From Actinomycetes bacterium (GTDB lineage: Bacteria > Actinomycetota > Actinomycetes > S36-B12), in the NCBI GenBank assembly GCA_014190275.1, contig BJGE01000020.1, positions 1 through 33,073 of the forward strand: a DNA stretch of 33,073 nucleotides, in the 5' to 3' direction. Shown here in pieces: positions 8,486-14,987 of this stretch. The notes under the pieces are model-generated. The model did not search any database, was not told where the DNA came from, and worked only from the letters and a program-made list of their open reading frames with translations. Every line of letters begins with the position of its first letter. Position 1 is the first letter of the stretch. Both the position numbers and the translations under genes were made by a program.

Positions 8486-8530
8486 TTGGCCTCCCAGGTA
8501 ACTGTTGCGGTTACTTTTACCAAGGTACCG

Positions 8531-8986
8531 CTACCGCGGGCTGGTGGGATGTAAGGCGAAGGTGAGATCGCCGGTGCCGGTCGCGCCGGCAATGCGCAGT
8601 GCTGTTAATTCATCGACCGCGACTACGACGATTGCCGAAGCTGAAGACATAAACCCGCCGGCGGCCGGCACCCCGGTCACTAGCGCACCACGGGCCACCG
8701 TTGAGGCGGTGCCGCTATCAGAAATGGCGATTACGTCGATGACATCACCGAGATGTAGCAACCCAGCGGCGGCAGGTGGTGATAGGGGCACCGGTATTGC
8801 GCGCTCGCCTGGATCCAAGGTGGTGATGGAGTGGGCGGCCTCGGTAGCGGGAAGGTCACCGGCCGAGCGCACCGAGCCCAAGGCGGTAAGCACGGCTAGG
8901 GCCGCGCAGGTTGCGGCCAATGCCCGCCGGTGGCGCCTGATGAATTGCGCGGGGGCGCCCGTGCGAAGTTTTCGCAGGTTGATCAT
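8531..8986 (-). CDS. SAF-like / CpaB-RcpC-like membrane-anchored protein
   Basis: 151 residues from ATG 8986. A basic N-terminus (R-R-H-R-R) is followed by one membrane segment (about 21-40). The outside part (about 48-150) reads like a short SAF/CpaB domain: T-T-L-D-P-G-E-R-A-I-P-V-P-L-S-P..., then G-D-V-I-D-V-I-A-I-S, V-A-R-G-A-L-V-T-G-V-P, and an ending like other CpaB-type proteins. CpaB proteins help assemble Flp pili, but no pilus genes are nearby. Short single-domain actinobacterial relatives occur next to mscL and Ruc genes. The function is unknown. Confidence 0.75.
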   Translation of the reverse strand: MINLRKLRTGAPAQFIRRHRRALAATCAALAVLTALGSVRSAGDLPATEAAHSITTLDPGERAIPVPLSPPAAAGLLHLGDVIDVIAISDSGTASTVARGALVTGVPAAGGFMSSASAIVVVAVDELTALRIAGATGTGDLTFALHPTSPR

Positions 8987-9025
8987 GGATGAAGGCTAAG
9001 CAAAACCGGGTGATCCTGCGATTAG

Positions 9026-9034
9026 TTATCCACA
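9026..9034 (+). promoter_or_regulatory. Single perfect DnaA-box-like sequence
   Basis: TTATCCACA matches the DnaA consensus exactly. It lies in the 65-base gap between the SAF-like gene and ruc. There is only one copy and no AT-rich unwinding region, so it is not an origin. It may be a chance match or a DnaA titration/regulation site. Confidence 0.3.
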
Positions 9035-9051
9035 GGCCCGATGATGAGGGA

Positions 9052-9435
9052 TCAGGAGGTGGTGGCTGGCGCTGCGGACTTAGGCGCGGCTTCGGACTTC
9101 TTGGCTGGCTCGCTCGGCTTGGCGTCTCCGGACTTGGCGTCGCCGGACTTGTTGTCGCCGGACTTGCTGTCGCCGGACTTGGCGTCGCCGGATTTGCTGT
9201 CGCCGGATTTGCTGTCGCCGGACTTGGCGGTGCTGGCGGTTGAGTCACTTTTCTTGTCACGGTAGTCGGTGCGGTAGAAGCCAGAGCCCTTGAAAACCAC
9301 CCCGACGTTAGTGAACAGCTTGCGTAGGCCCGGGTCACCGCAAACCGGGCAGATGGTCAAAGTGGCGTCGGTGATCGGCTGCACGACCTCATGATTGGTT
9401 TCACAGGTCGAACACGCATATTCATACGTGGGCAC
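9052..9435 (-). CDS. ruc: FmdB-family zinc-ribbon protein, homologue of the redox-regulated chaperone Ruc
   Basis: 127 residues, start GTG 9435 with GGAGG four bases upstream. The N-terminal FmdB zinc ribbon (about 1-45) has four cysteines in two C-x-x-C pairs (Cys8/Cys11 and Cys29/Cys32). The rest is a low-complexity, probably disordered tail made largely of KSGD[SAN] repeats. M. tuberculosis Rv0991c (Ruc) has the same layout: it binds zinc when reduced, becomes an active chaperone on oxidation, and is repressed by HrcA. The synteny (mscL, 5-FCL, galU, rimJ) and the perfect CIRCE box just upstream make the match convincing. The exact tail sequence looks lineage-specific. Confidence 0.88.
   Translation of the reverse strand: MPTYEYACSTCETNHEVVQPITDATLTICPVCGDPGLRKLFTNVGVVFKGSGFYRTDYRDKKSDSTASTAKSGDSKSGDSKSGDAKSGDSKSGDNKSGDAKSGDAKPSEPAKKSEAAPKSAAPATTS
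9121..9225 (-). repeat. Seven 15-bp tandem repeats coding KSGD[S/A/N] in the Ruc tail
   Basis: Residues 71-105 of the Ruc homologue are seven uninterrupted copies of K-S-G-D-x, where x is S, S, A, S, N, A, A. Each copy is 15 bases. The copies differ mostly at the codon for x plus some third bases, so this is an in-frame minisatellite likely to change copy number between strains. Confidence 0.92.
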
Positions 9436-9447
9436 GGATCCTCCGAA

Positions 9448-9474
9448 TTAGCACTCGCGGTTATAGAGTGCTAA
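9448..9474. promoter_or_regulatory. CIRCE operator (HrcA binding site) upstream of ruc
   Basis: TTAGCACTC - nine bases - GAGTGCTAA, a perfect match to the CIRCE consensus bound by the heat-shock repressor HrcA. It ends 13 bases before the ruc start. On the minus strand its spacer begins TATAAC, a good -10 box, so HrcA bound here would sit on the promoter. The plus-strand crcB start lies 77 bases away and has its own -10, so control of crcB is less likely. Confidence 0.93.
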
Positions 9475-9538
9475 GTGTGCCCGGTCGGGGCGCATTCGTC
9501 CAATCGCCGCCTTGCAGGGCAGGAGTGCAGCAGATCCG

Positions 9539-9544
9539 TAGGGT
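9539..9544 (+). promoter_or_regulatory. -10 box of a leaderless crcB transcript
   Basis: TAGGGT followed by six bases and GTG 9551. This placement argues for the GTG at 9551 rather than the in-frame TTG at 9545 as the start, and leaves no room for a fluoride riboswitch. Confidence 0.5.
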
Positions 9545-9550
9545 TTGGCC

Positions 9551-9946
9551 GTGGGGCAATTTCGCACCCTGGCCTATATCGCGGCCGGAGGCATCATCGG
9601 GTCACTCGGCCGCTTTGGCATAGATGTCTTGGTGGCCGGTAACTTGCCACTTACCCCGCAGGATTTCCCGATTTCAACTCTGGTGGTGAACGTCCTTGGG
9701 TGCTTAGCGATCGGGATACTGGCCCCGTTATTGCTAGCGCGGAGCAACTGGACCAATGCTCGCCCGTTCTTGATCACTGGCATTTTGGGGGGCTTTACGA
9801 CGTTCTCGGCCCTGGCCGTGCAGTCCGGGATCATGCTGCTCGATGGCCAGGCTTGGCGTGCGACGATTTATCTACTGGCCACTCTTGCCGGCGGCCTCCT
9901 CGCTGTTCGCTTGGGGATGCTGATCAGCAATCGGCAACCGCAATGA
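9551..9946 (+). CDS. crcB: Fluoride ion channel CrcB/Fluc, first of a tandem pair
   Basis: 131 residues with four membrane helices. Signature residues are G-G-I-I-G-S-L-G-R-F (first helix), T-L-V-V-N-V-L-G (pore Asn) and G-I-L-G-G-F-T-T-F-S (phenylalanine box and sodium site). Fluc channels let fluoride leave the cytoplasm. Actinobacteria and Gram-positives often encode two different subunits that form a heterodimer, as here. The stop overlaps the next crcB start as ATGA, which would support balanced synthesis. A TTG at 9545 could add two residues. Confidence 0.93.
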   Translation: MGQFRTLAYIAAGGIIGSLGRFGIDVLVAGNLPLTPQDFPISTLVVNVLGCLAIGILAPLLLARSNWTNARPFLITGILGGFTTFSALAVQSGIMLLDGQAWRATIYLLATLAGGLLAVRLGMLISNRQPQ

Positions 9947-10314
9947 TCGGGGTATTGGCGGTTACTTTCGGGGCCGCCATCGGTGCACCGATGCGCTATC
10001 TGATCGATCGGTGGTTGACAGCGCGAACGGCGGGGCCTGGCGGTGTTGCCCAATTCCCGTGGGGGTTGCTCACTGTCAATGTCGTCGGTTCGGCAATCGC
10101 CGGCCCGGTCTTGGCGCTGACAACCGGCGACCTTCGCCTGTTCTTATTGGTTGGTCTTTGCGGAGCTTTCACTACTTTTTCTGGATTCGGCTGGGACGCC
10201 AACAGGTTATGGTCGGGAAATCGCAAGGTGTTCTGGGTGACGATTATCGCGATGCCGGTGGCCTGCACCGCGGCTTTCTTGGCTACCTACCCGCTGGCAA
10301 ACACAATTTCATAG
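9943..10314 (+). CDS. crcB: Fluoride ion channel CrcB/Fluc, second of a tandem pair
   Basis: 123 residues from ATG 9943, sharing four bases with the first crcB gene. Four membrane helices, with G-A-A-I-G-A-P-M-R-Y, L-L-T-V-N-V-V-G-S (pore Asn) and L-C-G-A-F-T-T-F-S-G-F matching the Fluc motifs. The two proteins differ enough to be distinct subunits of an antiparallel heterodimer. The longer open frame upstream of 9943 lies inside the first crcB and is not coding. The gene ends five bases from the convergent folate cyclo-ligase gene. Confidence 0.93.
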   Translation: MIGVLAVTFGAAIGAPMRYLIDRWLTARTAGPGGVAQFPWGLLTVNVVGSAIAGPVLALTTGDLRLFLLVGLCGAFTTFSGFGWDANRLWSGNRKVFWVTIIAMPVACTAAFLATYPLANTIS

Positions 10315-10318
10315 CTTC

Positions 10319-10945
10319 TTAGCTTTTGGTTTCGCCACCAATGTAGGTGATCGCGTATTCAGTGACTAGCGCGTCAACTTTGCAATCGTGGGGCGCACTT
10401 GGTAGTTCGATGAGTAATTCATCTTGATAATTGATTGCAACGCGGGTCGGACCGCCGGCGGTTGCGGTCGGGAGCAGCGCGAGGATCCTGTCGTAAAACC
10501 CTCCGCCTTGGCCAAGGCGCACCCCGCGTCGATCGATGGCAAGAGCCGGTAAAAAAATTAAAGTTGCCCGCTGGAGAGGTTCAGCATCGATGCCAACCGA
10601 TGGCCCGATGACCTCACGAATCCCAAAGGAGCCGATGGCGGATTCGCTATTGAGCTCCACGACCGCCCAATCGAGTTGACCCGCGCGCACCCGTGGGGCG
10701 ATCACCTGGAGCCCTCGATCGATGAGTGCGCGCACTAGTGAATTGGTGCCCGGCTCGGCTGGGGCCGATAAATAGCACGCAACCCGGGCTCCGGGGGGCT
10801 GGGCCGCGATTAAGGGCCCAGCGTTCACTGCAATTGCCTGCTCGCGCTCGGCCAACTGGGCGGGGGCGGCGGCGGCTCGCTGCGCCCGGATCTGGGCGCG
10901 CAATTGGGCTTTTGCTGCCGGAATCCCGCCTGCGGTAGTGGCCAT
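10319..10945 (-). CDS. 5-formyltetrahydrofolate cyclo-ligase
   Basis: 208 residues. It converts 5-formyl-THF to 5,10-methenyl-THF with ATP in one-carbon metabolism. Features are the N-terminal K-A-Q-L-R-A-Q-I-R-A-Q-R helix, R-V-A-C-Y-L-S near the middle, and the active-site loop D-R-R-G-V-R-L-G-Q-G-G-G-F-Y-D-R followed by V-A-I-N-Y-Q-D-E. The end is D-C-K-V-D-A-L-V-T-E. It is divergent from galU, as in M. tuberculosis (Rv0992c/Rv0993). The ATG at 10945 has no clear ribosome binding site. CACGAT six bases before it could be a leaderless -10 (weak). Confidence 0.94.
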   Translation of the reverse strand: MATTAGGIPAAKAQLRAQIRAQRAAAAPAQLAEREQAIAVNAGPLIAAQPPGARVACYLSAPAEPGTNSLVRALIDRGLQVIAPRVRAGQLDWAVVELNSESAIGSFGIREVIGPSVGIDAEPLQRATLIFLPALAIDRRGVRLGQGGGFYDRILALLPTATAGGPTRVAINYQDELLIELPSAPHDCKVDALVTEYAITYIGGETKS

Positions 10946-10973
10946 GAGGACATCGTGCCCGATCCGGACCCAT

Positions 10974-10979
10974 TAGGGT
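10974..10979 (+). promoter_or_regulatory. -10 box of a leaderless galU transcript
   Basis: TAGGGT, then six bases, then ATG 10986, with no Shine-Dalgarno sequence between them. Confidence 0.5.
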
Positions 10980-10985
10980 CGTTGC

Positions 10986-11897
10986 ATGACACAGGCGGCG
11001 GACCGGCAGGGGGTGCGCAAGGCGGTGGTGCCCGCCGCGGGCTTTGGCACCAGATTCCTGCCGGCCACCAAAGCCATGCCCAAGGAGATGCTCCCGGTCG
11101 TCGATAAACCGGCTATTCAGTACGTGGTTGAAGAAGCGGTGGCCGCTGGCCTTGACGATGTCCTATTCATAACCGGGCGCAGTAAGCGCGCGTTAGAGGA
11201 CCATTTTGACCGGAATTTCGAACTTGAAGATGTGCTACGTCTAAAAGGTGATGCCGAGCGACTGACGATGGTCACCACCGCCACCGATCTCGCCCGCATC
11301 CACTATGTGCGCCAAGGGGAGCCCCTGGGTCTTGGCCATGCGGTGCTGATGGCGGAGAACCATGTTGGCGACGAGCCATTTGCGGTGCTGCTTGGCGATG
11401 ACCTAATTGATCCACGGGATCCCATCTTGGCGCGCATGTTGCAGGTGCGTGCCGAGTTCGGCGGCTCGGTGATCTGCTTAATGGAGGTCCCGCGCGCGAA
11501 TATTTCTCTTTACGGTTGCCCGGCGGTGGTTGAAACCGACAGCGCCGACATCGTCATAGTTACTGATCTGATTGAAAAACCCGACGATGCGGAGGCGCCA
11601 AGCTCGTTCGCCGTGATCGGACGCTACTTACTTGACCCTGCTGTCTTCGAGGTATTGCGCGCCACCAAGCCGGGGCGGGGCGGCGAGATCCAACTGACCG
11701 ATGCACTGCGCGTGCTGGCGCAGCTGCCTGTGGTCGCAGGTGGCGGGGTGCGCGGGGTGATCTTCGGCGGGCGCCGTTATGACACCGGTGATCGGATCTC
11801 GTATCTACAATCGGTTATCCAACTCGCATGTGAGCGTCCCGACTTAGGACCCGAACTTCGCACCTGGCTCAAAGACTTCGCGGCGGAGTTGCCGTGA
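10986..11897 (+). CDS. galU: UTP-glucose-1-phosphate uridylyltransferase GalU
   Basis: 303 residues. It makes UDP-glucose, the donor for cell-wall and storage polysaccharides. The nucleotide-binding start V-V-P-A-A-G-F-G-T-R-F-L-P-A-T-K-A-M-P-K-E-M-L-P is exact for bacterial GalU/HasC/CugP. Also present are F-A-V-L-L-G-D-D (metal Asp pair), S-L-Y-G-C-P, E-K-P, and G-G-E-I-Q-L-T-D-A-L. The start is ATG 10986, placed like a leaderless start. The stop overlaps the rimJ start by four bases (GTGA). moeA, which I recall sitting between these genes in M. tuberculosis, is absent. Confidence 0.97.
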   Translation: MTQAADRQGVRKAVVPAAGFGTRFLPATKAMPKEMLPVVDKPAIQYVVEEAVAAGLDDVLFITGRSKRALEDHFDRNFELEDVLRLKGDAERLTMVTTATDLARIHYVRQGEPLGLGHAVLMAENHVGDEPFAVLLGDDLIDPRDPILARMLQVRAEFGGSVICLMEVPRANISLYGCPAVVETDSADIVIVTDLIEKPDDAEAPSSFAVIGRYLLDPAVFEVLRATKPGRGGEIQLTDALRVLAQLPVVAGGGVRGVIFGGRRYDTGDRISYLQSVIQLACERPDLGPELRTWLKDFAAELP

Positions 11898-12505
11898 CCT
11901 GGCCGGTCACCGTGACCGATGGCCCGGTGGCCCTGCGGCCACTTCGTGGCCGGGACGGTCGCTCCTGGAAAGCAATCCGCTTGCGTAATCAAGAGTGGCT
12001 CAAGGAGTGGGAGGCCACCTTGCCCCCCGAGGGCCGGCAGGCAGGTGAGATCCCAGCTAACTTTGGGGCGATGGTGCGCCGGCTGCGCCGGGAGGCCCGT
12101 GCGGGCAAGATTTTGCCCTGGGCCATGACTTTTGAAGGCCAATTGGTGGGGCAACTGACGGTTGGCGGAATCACCATGGGCTCGCTGCGGGCTGGTTACA
12201 TCGGCTATTGGATAGACCAGAGCTTTGCCGGCCGGGGGATTACTCCCACCGCGGTCGCGTTGGCCTGCGACTACTGCACCGGTGAGTTGGGGTTGCATCG
12301 GGTTGAGATCAATATCCGCCCGGAGAACACCGCCTCACGGCGGGTAGTTGAGAAACTTGGCCTGCGGGAGGAAGGTTTGCGGCCGCGGTACCTCCATATA
12401 GACGGCCAGTGGCGCGATCACATCACCTACTCCGTGATTCAAGGTGACTACTCAGGTGGCGTCTTGGAGCATTGGCGTCGGACCCGAATACCAAGTCAAA
12501 CTTGA
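11894..12505 (+). CDS. rimJ: GNAT N-acetyltransferase, RimJ type
   Basis: 203 residues from GTG 11894, coupled to galU by a GTGA overlap. It starts V-A-L-R-P-L-R-G-R-D-G as RimJ/RimL proteins do. Acetyl-CoA-binding signatures are Y-I-G-Y-W-I-D-Q-S-F-A-G-R-G-I-T-P-T-A-V-A-L and the following R-V-E-I-N-I-R-P-E-N-T-A-S-R-R-V-V-E-K-L-G. RimJ acetylates the N-terminus of ribosomal protein S5 in E. coli. The position next to galU matches M. tuberculosis rimJ (Rv0995). The true target is not known. Confidence 0.9.
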   Translation: MTWPVTVTDGPVALRPLRGRDGRSWKAIRLRNQEWLKEWEATLPPEGRQAGEIPANFGAMVRRLRREARAGKILPWAMTFEGQLVGQLTVGGITMGSLRAGYIGYWIDQSFAGRGITPTAVALACDYCTGELGLHRVEINIRPENTASRRVVEKLGLREEGLRPRYLHIDGQWRDHITYSVIQGDYSGGVLEHWRRTRIPSQT

Positions 12506-12581
12506 TTATCTAGTAGCCGGCTTGCCTCCGACACGCCGATTAATTCACGGTTCGCCTCCCAAATGTCCCTCATCCGGGGGC

Positions 12582-12587
12582 TAGCGT
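12582..12587 (+). promoter_or_regulatory. -10 box of a leaderless transcript for the membrane protein at 12595
   Basis: TAGCGT, then seven bases, then GTG 12595, with no Shine-Dalgarno sequence. Confidence 0.45.
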
Positions 12588-12594
12588 ACGAACC

Positions 12595-13365
12595 GTGACC
12601 GGCTTGATCTACGTTGTGATCATTGCCCTTTGGGCGGCTGTCCTGATCCCGATGTGGCTTCGTCGACATGATCGCATCAGCGAGGTGCGCTCCACCAAGA
12701 AATTCAGCACCGCGATGCAGAGCCTGGGTTCGGATCGGCACCGCGCCGTGACTATGTCCAGTTACGAAGCCCACCCGGCCGGTTTCGAGAAGAAAGCACG
12801 TTCCAGAGCCGAGCAGGCGCGCATCGCGAACACTGCGCGGGCGGCCCAGCGGCGGTTGATCGTCTTGAGTTTGTTAGCGGTAACCGTCATGTTCACCTTG
12901 GCGCTCGCATTGCTTTCAGTTATTTCGATCATCATCCCAATGGTGGCAGCGGCGTTAGTGCTGTTGTTCGTCGTAGCTAGTGCGGCAACAGCCTCGTCGC
13001 GCGCAACTGTTGTTGCTGTTACTCGCACCTCACGCATTACGAGTAGCGATGCCGAAGTTGTTCAACTAACCGCGCCGGCAGCGGCTAACGGCGATGAATG
13101 GGAGAACTGGGATCCGTGGGCCGAAGATGATGCTGCCTGGGAAGCCGTACCCACCACATTGCCGACCTACGTCAATGCTCCCCGTGCATCACAGGTGCCG
13201 CGCCGCATTGATCGGGCCAGGCCCGGTGAATGGACCGGCTCGGCGATGGTTGATGCCGCGCACGCCATGCAGCGCAATGTTGCCTTCGCTGACGTAGATG
13301 CAAAGGCGGAAACGGCTGAAATTCCAACTACTGCCTTCGAAGAATCACGGCGCGCAGTCGGCTAA
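12595..13365 (+). CDS. Conserved actinobacterial membrane protein (Rv0996-like)
   Basis: 256 residues. It has one N-terminal membrane segment (L-I-Y-V-V-I-I-A-L-W-A-A-V-L-I-P-M-W-L, about 3-21), then a basic cytoplasmic stretch with S-T-K-K-F-S. A double membrane hairpin follows at about 93-140, then a long hydrophilic tail containing W-E-N-W-D-P-W-A-E-D-D and the P-T-Y-V-N-A-P motif. The same architecture and position (after rimJ) are found for Rv0996 in M. tuberculosis. No enzymatic motif is visible and the role is unknown. Confidence 0.82.
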   Translation: MTGLIYVVIIALWAAVLIPMWLRRHDRISEVRSTKKFSTAMQSLGSDRHRAVTMSSYEAHPAGFEKKARSRAEQARIANTARAAQRRLIVLSLLAVTVMFTLALALLSVISIIIPMVAAALVLLFVVASAATASSRATVVAVTRTSRITSSDAEVVQLTAPAAANGDEWENWDPWAEDDAAWEAVPTTLPTYVNAPRASQVPRRIDRARPGEWTGSAMVDAAHAMQRNVAFADVDAKAETAEIPTTAFEESRRAVG

Positions 13366-13428
13366 TAGCCAGATCTGGTGTCCAAAGCAAAGCATCGCAG
13401 CACCCTTGCTACTCTTTGGCTCGCATCA

Positions 13429-13501
13429 GGGGCTGTGGCGCAGTTGGTAGCGCGTCTCGTTCGCAATGAGAAGGCCAGGGGTTCGAATCCCCTCAGCTCC
13501 A
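13429..13501 (+). tRNA. tRNA-Ala (anticodon CGC)
   Basis: A 73-base cloverleaf: acceptor GGGGCTG/CAGCTCC including the G3-U70 pair that marks alanine tRNAs, D arm GCGC/GCGC, anticodon stem TCTCG/TGAGA with loop T-T-C-G-C-A-A (anticodon CGC), and T arm AGGGG-TTCGAAT-CCCCT. The discriminator base is A and the CCA end is not encoded. TACTCT at 13410-13415 is a possible -10 box. Confidence 0.96.
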
Positions 13502-13503
13502 CA

Positions 13504-13542
13504 AATATTGATGGCGGTCCCTTAGGGGCCGCCATCAATATT
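13504..13542. terminator. Strong hairpin, probably a bidirectional terminator for tRNA-Ala and the small gene
   Basis: A perfect 14-bp inverted repeat (13504-13517 with 13529-13542) extended by three G-C pairs and a G-T pair around a TTA loop. It lies 3 bases after the tRNA and 24 bases after the stop codon of the convergent small gene. The stem ends are AT-rich (AATATT). There is no long T-run on either side. Confidence 0.7.
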
Positions 13543-13565
13543 AATCAGGGGTAACGAGTGTTCAA

Positions 13566-13736
13566 CTACTCTTCACTACCCGCAAAGCACCAGCCACTGG
13601 CGCAATAACTTTTTTCACCTGAAGCACGCGTGTTGGCGCTGATGCCAGCGGCACCGGGGCGCACCCAATCGACTCCAAGGGCGAGTCGGTCAATGGGCAC
13701 GTTACTTGCGGGTGCGAGCACACTGGAACGAGGCAC
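13566..13736 (-). CDS. Small conserved protein A (56 aa), paralogue of 24615-24803; function unknown
   Basis: Starts at GTG 13736 with GGAG six bases upstream and ends at TAG 13568-13566. It begins M-P-R-S-S-V-L-A-P-A-S, carries D-R-L-A-L-G-V (residues 16-22) and R-P-G-A-A-G-I (26-32), then C-A-S-G (45-48), and ends C-F-A-G-S-E-E. The minus-strand gene at 24615 encodes a 62-residue protein with the same residues at the same positions up to Gly48, a six-residue insertion after that, and the same ending. In the shared 13-residue core 11 codons differ, all only at the third base, which shows selection on the protein. No signal peptide or membrane segment is visible. The two cysteines and variable middle could suit a metal-binding or modified peptide, but nothing nearby identifies the role. 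Confidence 0.72.
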   Translation of the reverse strand: MPRSSVLAPASNVPIDRLALGVDWVRPGAAGISANTRASGEKSYCASGWCFAGSEE

Positions 13737-13898
13737 TTATATCTCCATGTGTTTGTGGCTTGATTCCGCGAACATTACTTGATCCAGTAGCGGAGACAGG
13801 CACTTGGGTTCAGCAATTGTGACCCGTCACACAAAGTTATGTTTCGGCAACAGCCCGAGATATTTGGGCAAGCTACCTGACTATGCGATCATATTAGG

Positions 13899-14324
13899 GT
13901 GTTCACGGCATTTGGGGAAAGCGCACGGTCGAGGATTATCCTTGCCGGTGCAGCTGCCATCGCGGTGATGATCATGCACGGGCTGGTGGCGATGAGCCCA
14001 GCTTCGGGGAATGTGTGCGGTGAGATCCCGCAGGCGCAGCACTTGATGGCGGCTCCCACCGTCGGCCCTGAAATGGCAGCACACAACCTAGCCAAACACG
14101 TGGTGAGCATGGGAATTGCCCAGATCCCCTCACCGATCGATTCACCATTCAGCAGTATGTGCATCGCGATTTTACTAGCGGGGTTTGTATTCACCTTGAC
14201 CTCTCGTTTGCTCAACTTAAAGGCGCTGGGTTTTAGCCCTGAAAGGTGCCTGACGCTTCCTCCGGTGGGTGATCGAGCACCACCCGGTGTAGACCTAGAC
14301 GAAATTTGTATTTTACGAACCTGA
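13899..14324 (+). CDS. Small membrane protein, DUF6153-like
   Basis: 141 residues from GTG 13899. A first membrane segment holds I-I-L-A-G-A-A-A-I-A-V-M-I-M-H-G-L (about 13-29). An exported loop has Cys40 (N-V-C-G-E-I) and H-L-M-A-A-P. A second membrane segment follows Cys87 (S-M-C-I-A-I-L-L-A-G-F-V-F). The membrane-embedded M-H-G-L and the loop layout resemble the DUF6153 family, which in actinobacteria often sits beside DUF305 genes, exactly as here. A role in metal (possibly copper) handling is only a guess. GATCAT six bases before the start may be a leaderless -10. Confidence 0.68.
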   Translation: MFTAFGESARSRIILAGAAAIAVMIMHGLVAMSPASGNVCGEIPQAQHLMAAPTVGPEMAAHNLAKHVVSMGIAQIPSPIDSPFSSMCIAILLAGFVFTLTSRLLNLKALGFSPERCLTLPPVGDRAPPGVDLDEICILRT

Positions 14325-14372
14325 GTTAGCGAGTTTTAGCTGAATCCACTCGCCAACTTGAAAGAGGAAAAC

Positions 14373-14972
14373 ATGAATGCACTAAAAAAGTTTGTTTTGC
14401 CTACAGCTTTGCTGGCTTCGGCATTGGTATTAGGTGCGTGCGCTGGATCGCCGGCTAGCACCTCAACTCCAAGCCCGGTGGTTAGTGCCCAGGAGTCCAA
14501 CCCCGCGGTAACCGCAGAAGTAAACGCTAGCGATTTGATGTTTGTTGAGATGATGATCCCGCATCATGAGCAAGCAGTTGAGATGGCTTTGCTGGCTCCA
14601 ACTCACGGAGCTAACCCGGAAGTCCTGGCTTTGGCGGCGAAGATTGCCTCAGCGCAGGGCCCGGAGATCGAGCAAATGCGAGCGATGCTCGATCGGTGGG
14701 GAGTCTCGGAAATGATGTCGCACACCGGGCACCAGATGGACGGAATGGTCTCTGCCTCGGGGCTGAAGGATCTAGACGAAGCATCAGGGGCAGAATTCGA
14801 TCGGCTCTTCTTGACATACATGATCGGTCACCATGAGGGGGCTATCGCAATGGCTCAAGATCCGCTGGTGAACGGCGATGACGCCGAACTAAATGCGCTA
14901 TTGAAAGCAATTGTTAGTGCTCAAAACGCAGAAATCGAACAGATGAACATGATGTTGCAGCAATTGCAGTAG
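14373..14972 (+). CDS. DUF305 lipoprotein
   Basis: 199 residues from ATG 14373, which has AGAGGA upstream; an in-frame ATG at 14358 would put charged residues before the signal peptide and is less likely. The lipobox L-V-L-G-A-C gives Cys23 as the lipid anchor, followed by a Ser/Thr/Pro-rich linker (about 25-45). The DUF305 four-helix domain has both hallmark motifs, M-I-P-H-H-E-Q-A-V-E-M (61-71) and M-I-G-H-H-E-G-A-I-A-M (HH at 153-154), and many Met and Glu residues near them. The family is exported and often found with copper or stress genes; its biochemical role is not established. It forms a pair with the upstream DUF6153-like gene and is convergent with pmt. Confidence 0.92.
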   Translation: MNALKKFVLPTALLASALVLGACAGSPASTSTPSPVVSAQESNPAVTAEVNASDLMFVEMMIPHHEQAVEMALLAPTHGANPEVLALAAKIASAQGPEIEQMRAMLDRWGVSEMMSHTGHQMDGMVSASGLKDLDEASGAEFDRLFLTYMIGHHEGAIAMAQDPLVNGDDAELNALLKAIVSAQNAEIEQMNMMLQQLQ

Positions 14973-14987
14973 CTGGAGGTCTCTTGC

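Noticed and set aside
8498-8514. GTAAC-N7-GTTAC inverted repeat upstream of mscL
   Set aside because: Only five bases per arm and partly similar to the desaturase operator by chance; too weak to call a site.
9026-9034. Replication origin suggested by a DnaA box
   Set aside because: There is a single box, with no AT-rich region and no dnaA/dnaN nearby.
9121-9225. CRISPR-like regular repeat
   Set aside because: Units are 15 bp, contiguous without spacers, and in frame within the Ruc gene: a coding minisatellite, not CRISPR.
13429-13501. tRNA-Ala as an attachment site of an integrated element
   Set aside because: No integrase, and no repeated copy of the tRNA 3' end was found downstream in the window.
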